Assembly: GCA_003517285.1 (NCBI GenBank)
Contig: DPAW01000281.1
Span: 1-6,027 of the forward strand
From: Verrucomicrobiales bacterium
Lineage (GTDB): Bacteria > Verrucomicrobiota > Verrucomicrobiia > Limisphaerales > UBA1100
Length of the DNA stretch: 6,027 bases
Direction: 5' to 3'
Shown: positions 1-6,027 of the stretch, piece by piece
How positions within the stretch are numbered: position 1 is the stretch's first letter
How the letters are laid out: the number at the start of each line of letters is the position of its first letter
The notes under the pieces: model-generated
Told to the model about the DNA's origin: nothing
Seen by the model: the letters and a program-made list of their open reading frames with translations, nothing else
The model's database searches: none
Program-made: the position numbers and the translations under genes

Positions 1-59
1 CCCAGTCCGTTCCCCGCACTACCTGCACAAACAGGAAAATGAGGAAAAAGAAGCGCATG
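1..59. other. Region downstream of the sulfatase gene, nothing supported
   Basis: These 59 bp follow the sulfatase stop. They contain a 4-bp inverted repeat, CCTG/CAGG, at 22-35 with a 6-nt loop and no T-run on the sulfatase's coding strand, so it is not a convincing terminator. The stretch is too short to tell whether it is spacer or the end of another gene. Confidence 0.3.
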
Positions 60-1649
60 TTATTTCTTAGGTTTCTTGTCGACCGCCGCTTGGCGGAGAG
101 TTTCGAACACCTTGTCGTATCCGCCACCGGCCAGCGCATTTCCGCCCGGCACAAATTCACCATAAGGCCTAGCCGGGAATCGTTTGAGTTCTGCAGCCAG
201 CTTCTTTTTCATTTGCATCAATGTCCCGGCATGGCGTTTTTGGTCAGCCAGATTTTTCTGTGCATCTGGGTCCCGGTTCAAATCGTACAATTGATCGCCG
301 GTGTACGCGTGCGGATGCGTTGCAATGGAACGTGAGACGCCGCCACTCAGGCCGGTCAACGACTTGAGTTCCCGCCGCTGGCGCTCCTGCACGCCGGCCA
401 CCTGTTCCCGTGTATACCGCAGGGCTATGTAACTGTGTGTTTTGGTCTTGATGGACCGCGCGGCGCCAATCTCGCCGTAAACGTACTCACGCACCGGCTC
501 GTGCGGCGCCTGGAAGAGCGGAGCTAAACTCACGCCATCCATTCGGTAGACGGCGGGCTTTTTTACACCGGCCAGCTCAAACCATGTGGGCACAAAATCG
601 GTGTTTTGAATCAACTCCTCACTGCGCACTCCCGCCTTCATCCCGGCCGGCCAGCGCATGATGCAAGGCACCTCCGTGCCCTTGGCCTTGTACAACGACC
701 CCTTGTGGCCCGAGCCATGATCGGCCACAAACAACACGATCGTGTTTTGCGCCAGTTTCAATTCATCCAGCTTGTTGAGGATCAATCCGAGAGAATCATC
801 CATCCATAGGTACCCGGCTTGATTTGAGGTTAATCCAGCTTGCTCGATTCGTTTCATGACCGAATCTCGAGGCGGTAGCACGTTTAAATCCGTATCGATG
901 ATGCCTTCGCCGGTGACCCTAGGTTTATCCAGCGACTTGTGCCAAGAACCACTCGGTCCATGTAACAGTGTAGTGCAGTAGTGCAGATAAAACGGCTTCT
1001 GATGGTGGCGCTCGATAAACTCCACCGCGGCCGCCGCCGTCCATTCCGGATTATGACTTTGGAACGGCGCCTTGGTATTGTCCCAATATATATTCTTGGC
1101 CCAAGTAAACCCGAAATCCTTCACTGCCTGCCGATACCCCTTCTCATTTTCAAATTTTTTACGATTGAGCGACGGCGTAAAGGGTACGTTTTTTTGAATC
1201 TCGTGCAGTCCGTATTTCCGCCGAAACTCCGCATCACTGAGCGACGGCCCCACATGAAATTTGCCAACCATGCCCGTGGCGTACCCCGCCTTAGCCAGCA
1301 GCGCCGCAACGTTTTGATTATCCGGTTCCAGTTCTACGTTGAAGCCCGGCAGGCTTTGCTGCCCCTTAGGGAACAGCTCCAAAAATTCCGCTGAATAGGC
1401 CGACCCCGCATATCGGCCAGTCAGGAATGTGTAACGTGACGGCGTGCACACGGTCGAGGTCACGTGCGCATTTTCAAAAGTGATCCCCTCCCGGGCCAAC
1501 CGGTCGAGATGTGGCGTGAGCACCTTGCCACCGTACACGCTTGTCTCGTATTTGTCGTAATCATCGACCATGAATACGATGATGTTCGGCTGCGCAGCGC
1601 TCAACAATCCGGCACCACCCAGCAACCATACGAAAAACCAACGTGTCAT
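60..1649 (-). CDS. Secreted Cys-type sulfatase (arylsulfatase family)
   Basis: This 529-residue protein should hydrolyse a sulfate ester outside the cytoplasm; the substrate cannot be read from sequence. Residues 1-19 form a signal peptide (hydrophobic WFFVWLL core, cleavage likely after LLSAA). The alkaline-phosphatase-fold sulfatase domain follows. D29-D30 in MVDDY are metal ligands. C68-T-P-S-R72 is the C-x-P-S-R signature whose Cys becomes formylglycine, followed by LTGRY. GKFH (K130, H132), H230, ADHG (D310-H311) and KGSLY (K316) match the other active-site positions. QLYDLNRDPDAQKNLAD near the C-terminus is the usual sulfatase tail motif, and the end is lysine-rich (DKKPKK). The frame stays open upstream to an ATG at 1775, but ATG 1649 is chosen because it puts the signal peptide at the N-terminus and avoids overlap with the divergent gene at 1753. 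No Shine-Dalgarno precedes it. The maturation enzyme (FGE or anSME) is not in the window. The family is certain; the substrate is unknown. Confidence 0.93.
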   Translation of the reverse strand: MTRWFFVWLLGGAGLLSAAQPNIIVFMVDDYDKYETSVYGGKVLTPHLDRLAREGITFENAHVTSTVCTPSRYTFLTGRYAGSAYSAEFLELFPKGQQSLPGFNVELEPDNQNVAALLAKAGYATGMVGKFHVGPSLSDAEFRRKYGLHEIQKNVPFTPSLNRKKFENEKGYRQAVKDFGFTWAKNIYWDNTKAPFQSHNPEWTAAAAVEFIERHHQKPFYLHYCTTLLHGPSGSWHKSLDKPRVTGEGIIDTDLNVLPPRDSVMKRIEQAGLTSNQAGYLWMDDSLGLILNKLDELKLAQNTIVLFVADHGSGHKGSLYKAKGTEVPCIMRWPAGMKAGVRSEELIQNTDFVPTWFELAGVKKPAVYRMDGVSLAPLFQAPHEPVREYVYGEIGAARSIKTKTHSYIALRYTREQVAGVQERQRRELKSLTGLSGGVSRSIATHPHAYTGDQLYDLNRDPDAQKNLADQKRHAGTLMQMKKKLAAELKRFPARPYGEFVPGGNALAGGGYDKVFETLRQAAVDKKPKK

Positions 1650-1752
1650 GGGTGAAGCATTGGGCAGTCGCGAATGGAGGTCAAACCTCAACCGGCTGCA
1701 ACTCGATGTTTCCCGCTTGAAGAAAATTCCGTAGGACCAGACACTCAGCCCC
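1650..1752. promoter_or_regulatory. Divergent intergenic region with weak promoter candidates
   Basis: These 103 bp separate two outward-facing genes and must hold both promoters. On the minus strand, TTGACC (plus-strand 1679-1684) lies 17 nt from AATGCT (1656-1661), which ends 6 nt before the sulfatase ATG. On the plus strand, TTGAAG (1717-1722) lies 17 nt from GACACT (1740-1745), which ends 7 nt before the ATG at 1753. The -35 boxes are fair, but the -10 boxes match TATAAT at only 2 or 3 of 6 positions, so these are candidates only. Neither start has a ribosome binding site at normal spacing; an AGGA at 1733-1736 is 16 nt from the ATG, which is too far. No clear operator palindrome was seen. 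Confidence 0.3.
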
Positions 1753-2616
1753 ATGCCATTTATTTTTACGCACACTGTTTTGGTGCTAGTCCTGTTGATC
1801 GGTGCTGAAGTTCAGGCACAACAGTCTAAAACTACCGAGCCCCTCAACGTGATGGCGTTCAATATTCGGTACGCCAGTGCCACAGGAGCAAATGCCTGGC
1901 CGAAGCGGCGAGGCGGTGTGGTCAAAGTAATCGCCGATCAAAAGGCTGACCTCATCGGCACGCAGGAAGGGCTGTATCATCAACTGACGTTCATGGACAA
2001 GGAGTTGCCGGACCACAAATGGATCGGAGTTGGGCGCGAAGGCGGCCAGCGCGGGGAATTCATGGCCATCTTTTATCGGTCCGCGCGGTTTGAACCACTG
2101 GAGACAAATCATTTTTGGCTATCGGACACGCCGGAGAAAATCGGCTCCGCCAGTTGGGGCAACACGGTGAAACGCATGGTCACGTGGGTGCGCTTTCTCG
2201 ATCGCCGAACGAAAAAAGAGTTTTATTTCTGGAACACGCACTTCGATCACCGGTCACAGCCATCGCGCGAGAAATCGGCCCAGCTCGTACTCAATCGTGT
2301 GAACGCGTTGAAGACTAAGCTACCGGTCGTACTCGTGGGAGACTTCAATGCCGTGGCTAAGGCCAATCGCGCCTACACCACGCTCACCTCCGAGGGGGCC
2401 TTTGACGATTCATTTGAGGTCGCAAAGGAAAAAGTCAACGCCGGCTGGAACACCTTCAACGGCTTTGGCCAAACCCAGCGCGGCAACCGCCGCATCGACT
2501 GGGTTCTGACCCGTGGCCCGGTGCTGGTGGACCGCACGGAAATTGTGCTCTTTAAGGACTTCCTCCAAATCCCCAGTGACCATCAACCCGTCACCGCCCG
2601 CCTGCGCTTGAAGTAG
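1753..2616 (+). CDS. Secreted endonuclease/exonuclease/phosphatase family protein (EEP-1-like)
   Basis: This 287-residue metal-dependent phosphoesterase has the DNase I/exonuclease III fold. Residues 1-22 are a signal peptide with a VLVLVLLIG core and likely cleavage after VQA, so it is exported. The EEP signature positions are all present in order: N37 in MAFNIRY, E72 in GTQEG, H163 in NTHFDH, D197 and N199 in VGDFNA, D249 in RIDW, and D276-H277 in SDHQPV. The active site therefore looks intact. GVGREGGQRGEFMAIFY (about 92-108) and FWLSDTP (121-127) resemble the uncharacterised EEP-1 subgroup common in Bacteroidetes and PVC bacteria. The substrate could be a nucleic acid, a phospholipid head group or a phosphorylated sugar; sequence alone does not decide. 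ATG 1753 is the first possible start after the in-frame TAG at 1732-1734. It is divergent from the sulfatase and convergent with the DUF3472 gene, so it is probably monocistronic. Confidence 0.9.
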   Translation: MPFIFTHTVLVLVLLIGAEVQAQQSKTTEPLNVMAFNIRYASATGANAWPKRRGGVVKVIADQKADLIGTQEGLYHQLTFMDKELPDHKWIGVGREGGQRGEFMAIFYRSARFEPLETNHFWLSDTPEKIGSASWGNTVKRMVTWVRFLDRRTKKEFYFWNTHFDHRSQPSREKSAQLVLNRVNALKTKLPVVLVGDFNAVAKANRAYTTLTSEGAFDDSFEVAKEKVNAGWNTFNGFGQTQRGNRRIDWVLTRGPVLVDRTEIVLFKDFLQIPSDHQPVTARLRLK

Positions 2617-2686
2617 TTCAGGCAAATTTGAAGGTGACGGCCACTCGACACAGCTCAGTCAAGAGCAAGAACGGCAGCCCAAGGTG
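2617..2686. other. Convergent intergenic spacer, no clear terminator
   Basis: These 70 bp lie between the stops of two genes that point at each other. The only inverted repeats seen are 4-bp stems (TTCA/TGAA at 2617-2632 and GCTC/GAGC at 2653-2666), with no T-run following on either strand. Neither qualifies as an intrinsic terminator, so termination may be Rho-dependent or lie inside the opposing gene. Confidence 0.4.
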
Positions 2687-3787
2687 TCAACGCCCGGCCG
2701 CCAAGTTGAGAGTGTAAACCTTCGATTTGTTACCGAGGATATCCTCGCAGATCAGTTGCACGGTGGCGCGGCCGGATTTTTTGATGGGCAGCTCGGCCCG
2801 GCGCGCGGAGGGCCCCATGCTGGGGACCGCGCTGGGCTCAATGCCGTCGTAAAACACCTTGTACGAAAACTGCGGGAGCGTAGCCGGATCATTTTCCCAC
2901 TCGACCACGAGAGTGTTGCCGTCCCTCTTGACCTTGGCGGATTTAATTTTTAAGGGCGCATAGCCGGGCTTGGTGTCGGTGCGTTTGATGGCGTGTTGAG
3001 ATGGATTCTTGGTGGTGGGCTGGGTTGCCTTGCCGCCGGCGGTCATGAAATAAAATTCACCGGAAGCATCCTTGGCCACGCCGCCGTTCCAGTTAGTTTT
3101 GAAGTTGAACGACCGTTTACCGGGATCGAGGTCCCAATAGTTCACCGAGTACCGCGCGCGACCAAAGGCGTGCCACTGACCGTTGAGTCGGCGTTTCCAG
3201 CCGCCGCGCAAATGAGAAGTGCGCGCGTTTTTGCCGGTCTCCAGCCAGTCCTCGATAAAGGCATCCGTGCCACCCTCGAAAAAGGCCTCCTTGGCGGCGA
3301 CATCCATGGTGACCAGATGCGTCCATTGCCCGGTCTTGCCTGAGCGACTCCAGAACCCGTAGTGGGTGTGATCGCCCATCACCCAGCAACGCGAGACGAG
3401 TGTGTACCAAGTGTCCACCTCCCACCCGAGCGTGAAGTTCCACGACTTGAGCCCGGTGCCTTCGCCTCCAAATTTCTCGGTCAACGTCCCCGGCCCGCGA
3501 TGCACGGCGCGGATCGGCGCGATGTGGCCTTTGTGATCCCAGATGGAGAAAATGTAATTGTGCGCCTTAGGATGCGCCTGAATGCCTGCATACCCCGCCG
3601 CGCGGCCGCGCCAGCCGAGCGTTTCGTAATAGGTGTACATCGCCTCGCCCGCCTTCGGCACGCGTACTTCGTTAATCAAAATGTCGCCCGGAAAGTTGTC
3701 ATCAAACACCATGTGCGACGACGGCGCAGCGTTTTGGCCGGCCTGCAAACTAAAGCCGAGAGCGATCAGGAGGGCAGTAAATTTCAC
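2687..3787 (-). CDS. Secreted DUF3472 domain-containing protein
   Basis: This 366-residue exported protein has no established function. Residues 1-16 form a short signal peptide (TALLIALGFSL core, likely cleavage after LQA). Residues about 50-215 carry the DUF3472 hallmarks: GYAGIQ (65-70), IFSIWD (79-84), KFGGEGTG (105-112), then GWEVDTWYTL, THYGFWSRSGKTGQW, and an aromatic-rich segment from GGTDAFIEDW to GRARYSVN. A Lys/Thr/Pro-rich linker (about 253-280) leads to a C-terminal beta-rich region (about 281-364; NTLVVEWEND, SYKVFYDG, ATVQLICED) that looks like a fibronectin type III or similar module. Such modules often hold binding domains on secreted carbohydrate-active proteins, so a polysaccharide-related role is a guess. 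The start is GTG at 3787; an in-frame TAG at 3797-3799 excludes a longer product, and the next ATG (residue 26) would remove the signal peptide. There is no Shine-Dalgarno sequence, but a good promoter sits directly upstream. Confidence 0.87.
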   Translation of the reverse strand: MKFTALLIALGFSLQAGQNAAPSSHMVFDDNFPGDILINEVRVPKAGEAMYTYYETLGWRGRAAGYAGIQAHPKAHNYIFSIWDHKGHIAPIRAVHRGPGTLTEKFGGEGTGLKSWNFTLGWEVDTWYTLVSRCWVMGDHTHYGFWSRSGKTGQWTHLVTMDVAAKEAFFEGGTDAFIEDWLETGKNARTSHLRGGWKRRLNGQWHAFGRARYSVNYWDLDPGKRSFNFKTNWNGGVAKDASGEFYFMTAGGKATQPTTKNPSQHAIKRTDTKPGYAPLKIKSAKVKRDGNTLVVEWENDPATLPQFSYKVFYDGIEPSAVPSMGPSARRAELPIKKSGRATVQLICEDILGNKSKVYTLNLAAGR

Positions 3788-3793
3788 GCGACC

Positions 3794-3822
3794 AGTCTAG
3801 GCAGCCGATTTGGGCATGTCAA
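3794..3822 (-). promoter_or_regulatory. Sigma70-type promoter of the DUF3472 gene
   Basis: Read on the minus strand, a perfect TTGACA -35 box (plus-strand 3817-3822) is followed after exactly 17 nt by TAGACT (3794-3799), which matches TATAAT at 4 of 6 positions. Only 6 nt separate this -10 box from the GTG start at 3787, so transcription should begin at or next to the start codon, giving a leaderless mRNA. The first three bases of the -10 box are also the in-frame stop codon that bounds the start. It is unproven, but the spacing and the -35 are as good as sequence can show. Confidence 0.5.
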
Positions 3823-3874
3823 AGCAGGCGGTTGAGGATTGAATGAACGGCGGATTTTTGGATGATGCCCGCAC
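3823..3874 (+). promoter_or_regulatory. Upstream region of the YdeP-like gene
   Basis: This stretch lies between the promoter of the divergent gene and the ATG at 3875. The best sigma70-like pair is TTGAAT (3839-3844), a 16-nt spacer and GATGAT (3861-3866, 4 of 6 matches to TATAAT), ending 8 nt before the ATG. The only purine-rich sequence near the start is GGATGATG, a poor ribosome binding site. No operator-like palindrome was noticed. The promoter call is tentative. Confidence 0.25.
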
Positions 3875-6027
3875 ATGGCGAAAGCCCCACAACCGGCCGC
3901 GGAAAATCCCGAGGAATTTACCGACCTGCAACGGAGCACGCCGGCGCAGTCCGCTGCGGGCCTGCCAGCGGTGACCAGCTCCATGAAGCATGCACTGCGG
4001 GAATCCGGCGCCGGCCGCGCGCTGAAGTCCTGGCTGGGCCTGAACCAGAAGGACGGCTTCGATTGCCCCAGCTGCGCCTGGCCGGATCCCGATGGGCACC
4101 GGGCCGCCACGGAGTTTTGTGAGAACGGCGCCAAGGCGCTGGCCTCCGAAGCCGCCAATCGCAACCGTTGCGACGCCGCGTTTTTCAAAATCCATTCAGT
4201 CGCCGAGCTGGCCGCACAAACCGATCACTGGCACGAACTGCAGGGCCGCCTCACCGAACCGATGGTCTTGCGCAAGGGCGCCACGCATTATGAATCGATC
4301 GCCTGGGACGACGCCTTCAGCCTGATCGCCGAGGAACTGCACGCACTGTCGTCGCCCAACGAAGCGATCTTTTACACATCCGGCCGTACGGTGAATGAGG
4401 CCGCGTATCTGTACCAGCTCATGGCCCGTCGGTTTGGCACCAACAACCTGCCCGACTGCTCGAACATGTGCCACGAATCCAGCGGCGCAGCGCTCAAGGC
4501 CACCATCGGCATCGGCAAAGGCACCGTGAGCCTGCAGGATTTCGAGGAGGCGGAGGCTATTTTCATTTTCGGCCAAAACCCCGGCACCAATCATCCACGC
4601 ATGCTGAGCTCGCTGCAGGCCGCCAAACGTAACGGCGCCGAAATCGTGGTGGTGAATCCGCTAAAGGAAGCAGGCCTGCTCGGCTTCGCGCATCCGCAGG
4701 AAGTGCGAGGCATGCTCGGCATGGCCACGCCGTTGGCCGGGCAATATCTGCAGGTGAAAATCAATGGCGACATGGCGCTACTGAAGGGCATGCAAAAGGC
4801 CTTGCTCGCCGCTGAAGCCGAGGCGCCCGGCACCGTGCTGGATCAGGAATTTATCGATCAACACACTACTGGCTTCACCGAATGGCGTACCGCGGTCGAG
4901 GCGGTAGAGTGGAATGAACTCACGAAACAAAGTGGTCTCACCCGCAAGGAAATTGAAGCCGCTGCTGACACATATCGCCGGGCCCGATCAGTGATCTCCT
5001 GCTGGGCCATGGGCCTGACCCAACACACCACCGCGGTGGCCTGCATTCAGGAATTGGTGAATCTCCATCTTCTACGCGGCAATATCGGCAAACCCGGCGC
5101 CGGGCTCTGCCCTGTACGCGGGCACAGTAACGTGCAAGGCGACCGTACCATGGGCATCACCACCAACGCCCCTCCAGCATTTCTGAAGGCCCTGGGTAGG
5201 GAGTTCCGTTTTACCCCGCCAACCGAACCCGGTCTGGACGTGGTGCAATCCATCCGCGCCATGCGCGATGGCCGCGGCAAGGTGTTTATTGCCCTTGGCG
5301 GCAATTTTCTCTCGGCCACCCCGGATGTAAAAGTCGTCGCCGAAGGCCTGCGCCGCTGCCGACTGACCGTGCAGGTGTCCACCAAACTCAATCGCAGTCA
5401 TCTCGTCACCGGCCAACAAGCACTGATCCTACCCTGCCTCGGCCGTAGTGAAAAGGATGGCGACCAGTTTGTGACGGTGGAAAACTCCATGAGCATCGTG
5501 CACGCCTCGCACGGCAAACTGGAACCAATCAGCCTCACTGTGCGTAGTGAACCCGCCATCGTCGCTGGCATGGCGGAGGCGGTATTGACCGAGGACGACA
5601 CACCTTGGGCTGAGTTTGCCGAGGACTACACCCTGATCCGAAAACGCATCGAAAAAACCATTGATGGGTTTAATAATTTTGAACAACGCGCAACCGAGCC
5701 TGGCGGATTTTATCTGCCCAACAACGCCAAGGAACGCCGCTTTGCGCAGGACGATAAGGCGCCTTTCAGCATTCATCCGCTAGAACCTCTGGAACTTGCG
5801 GACGATCAACTGGTGCTCATGACCATCCGAAGCCATGACCAATTCAACACCACCATCTACGGCATGGACGACCGATACCGTGGCATCCATGGAGAACGCC
5901 GGGTGGTGTTTCTCAATCGTGAGGACATGACCGCGCGCGGACTGGAGCCCGAGCAGCCCGTGAACCTCACCAGCCATTGGCAGGGCGAAACCCGCGAAGC
6001 CAAGCTCTTCCTCGCCCTGCCCTACGA
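3875..6027 (+). CDS. FdhF/YdeP-family molybdopterin oxidoreductase, 3' end cut by window
   Basis: This cytoplasmic bis-MGD (molybdenum or tungsten) enzyme is related to formate dehydrogenase H and to E. coli YdeP, a protein linked to acid resistance whose reaction is unknown. The frame is open for 717 codons to the window edge; E. coli YdeP is about 760 residues, so roughly 40-45 are missing. FDCPSCAWPDP with C64 and C67, plus C82 in EFCENGAKA, form the family's N-terminal cysteine set, followed by FYTSGRTVNEAAYLYQ (166-181). DCSNMCHESS (194-203) places C199 where FdhF has its selenocysteine Mo ligand. GQNPGTNHPRM (233-243), RGNIGKPGAGLCPVRGHSNV (401-420), TKLNRSHL (503-510), LGRSEKD (522-528) and RSHDQFNTTIYGMDDRYRG (652-670) follow in order. 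ATG 3875 is the first start after an in-frame TGA at 3863-3865, and the length before the cysteine region fits YdeP. No Tat or Sec signal is visible. The family is secure; the substrate is unknown. Confidence 0.94.
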   Translation, partial: MAKAPQPAAENPEEFTDLQRSTPAQSAAGLPAVTSSMKHALRESGAGRALKSWLGLNQKDGFDCPSCAWPDPDGHRAATEFCENGAKALASEAANRNRCDAAFFKIHSVAELAAQTDHWHELQGRLTEPMVLRKGATHYESIAWDDAFSLIAEELHALSSPNEAIFYTSGRTVNEAAYLYQLMARRFGTNNLPDCSNMCHESSGAALKATIGIGKGTVSLQDFEEAEAIFIFGQNPGTNHPRMLSSLQAAKRNGAEIVVVNPLKEAGLLGFAHPQEVRGMLGMATPLAGQYLQVKINGDMALLKGMQKALLAAEAEAPGTVLDQEFIDQHTTGFTEWRTAVEAVEWNELTKQSGLTRKEIEAAADTYRRARSVISCWAMGLTQHTTAVACIQELVNLHLLRGNIGKPGAGLCPVRGHSNVQGDRTMGITTNAPPAFLKALGREFRFTPPTEPGLDVVQSIRAMRDGRGKVFIALGGNFLSATPDVKVVAEGLRRCRLTVQVSTKLNRSHLVTGQQALILPCLGRSEKDGDQFVTVENSMSIVHASHGKLEPISLTVRSEPAIVAGMAEAVLTEDDTPWAEFAEDYTLIRKRIEKTIDGFNNFEQRATEPGGFYLPNNAKERRFAQDDKAPFSIHPLEPLELADDQLVLMTIRSHDQFNTTIYGMDDRYRGIHGERRVVFLNREDMTARGLEPEQPVNLTSHWQGETREAKLFLALPY

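Noticed and set aside
22..35. Possible terminator hairpin after the sulfatase
   Set aside because: The stem is only 4 bp and there is no T-run on the sulfatase's coding strand.
981..1394. 137-codon plus-strand open frame
   Set aside because: It lies wholly antisense to the sulfatase domain, has low-complexity Arg/Leu-rich content, and shows no family motif.
1650..1775. Longer sulfatase start at ATG 1775 (42 extra residues) or 1754
   Set aside because: It would bury the signal peptide inside the protein and overlap the start of the divergent gene at 1753.
2617..2686. Possible bidirectional terminator between the convergent genes
   Set aside because: Only 4-bp stems with 6-8 nt loops and no T-tracts.
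3362..3835. 157-codon plus-strand open frame
   Set aside because: It is antisense to the DUF3472 N-terminal half and its signal peptide, and Arg/Ala/Pro-rich without motif.
3784..4195. Two overlapping minus-strand open frames of about 130 codons across the start of the YdeP-like gene
   Set aside because: They are antisense shadows of a GC-rich coding region; the plus strand encodes the conserved family motifs.
4196..5977. Series of minus-strand open frames of 62-132 codons
   Set aside because: All are antisense to continuous YdeP-family coding sequence and look like GC-driven shadows without recognisable domains.
1..6027. CRISPR arrays, tRNAs, transposases, attachment sites, long direct repeats
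   Set aside because: Read-through of the window showed no repeated units, no tRNA-like cloverleaf and no mobile-element protein.

Overview
The window most resembles chromosomal DNA from a Verrucomicrobia/Planctomycetes-type (PVC) bacterium. The reasons are an exported Cys-type sulfatase, an exported EEP-1-like hydrolase and an exported DUF3472 protein side by side, moderately high G+C, and no convincing Shine-Dalgarno sequence before any of the four genes. This assignment is inference from gene content. No rRNA or other phylogenetic marker is present.

The layout is four genes on alternating strands, so each is probably its own transcription unit. (1) 60-1649, minus: secreted sulfatase. (2) 1753-2616, plus: secreted endonuclease/exonuclease/phosphatase-fold protein, divergent from the sulfatase across 103 bp. 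(3) 2687-3787, minus: secreted DUF3472 protein with a C-terminal beta-sandwich-like region, convergent with gene 2 across 70 bp. (4) 3875 to the window edge, plus: FdhF/YdeP-family molybdopterin oxidoreductase, divergent from gene 3 across 87 bp and cut off near its C-terminus. Bases 1-59 hold no gene that can be supported.

Genes 1-3 all begin with a signal peptide, so their products act in the periplasm or outside the cell. They would fit scavenging of sulfated or phosphorylated organic matter, but nothing in the sequence ties them to one substrate. Gene 4 has no export signal and is a cytoplasmic redox enzyme whose link to its neighbours, if any, is not visible.

No mobile element, CRISPR array, tRNA, rRNA or long repeat was seen, and there is no clear evidence of a new multi-gene system. 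The points most worth a second look are a near-consensus promoter placed so that the DUF3472 mRNA would be leaderless, similar spacing before two other genes, the unusual cysteine pattern of the YdeP-like enzyme, and the functionally unknown DUF3472 protein.
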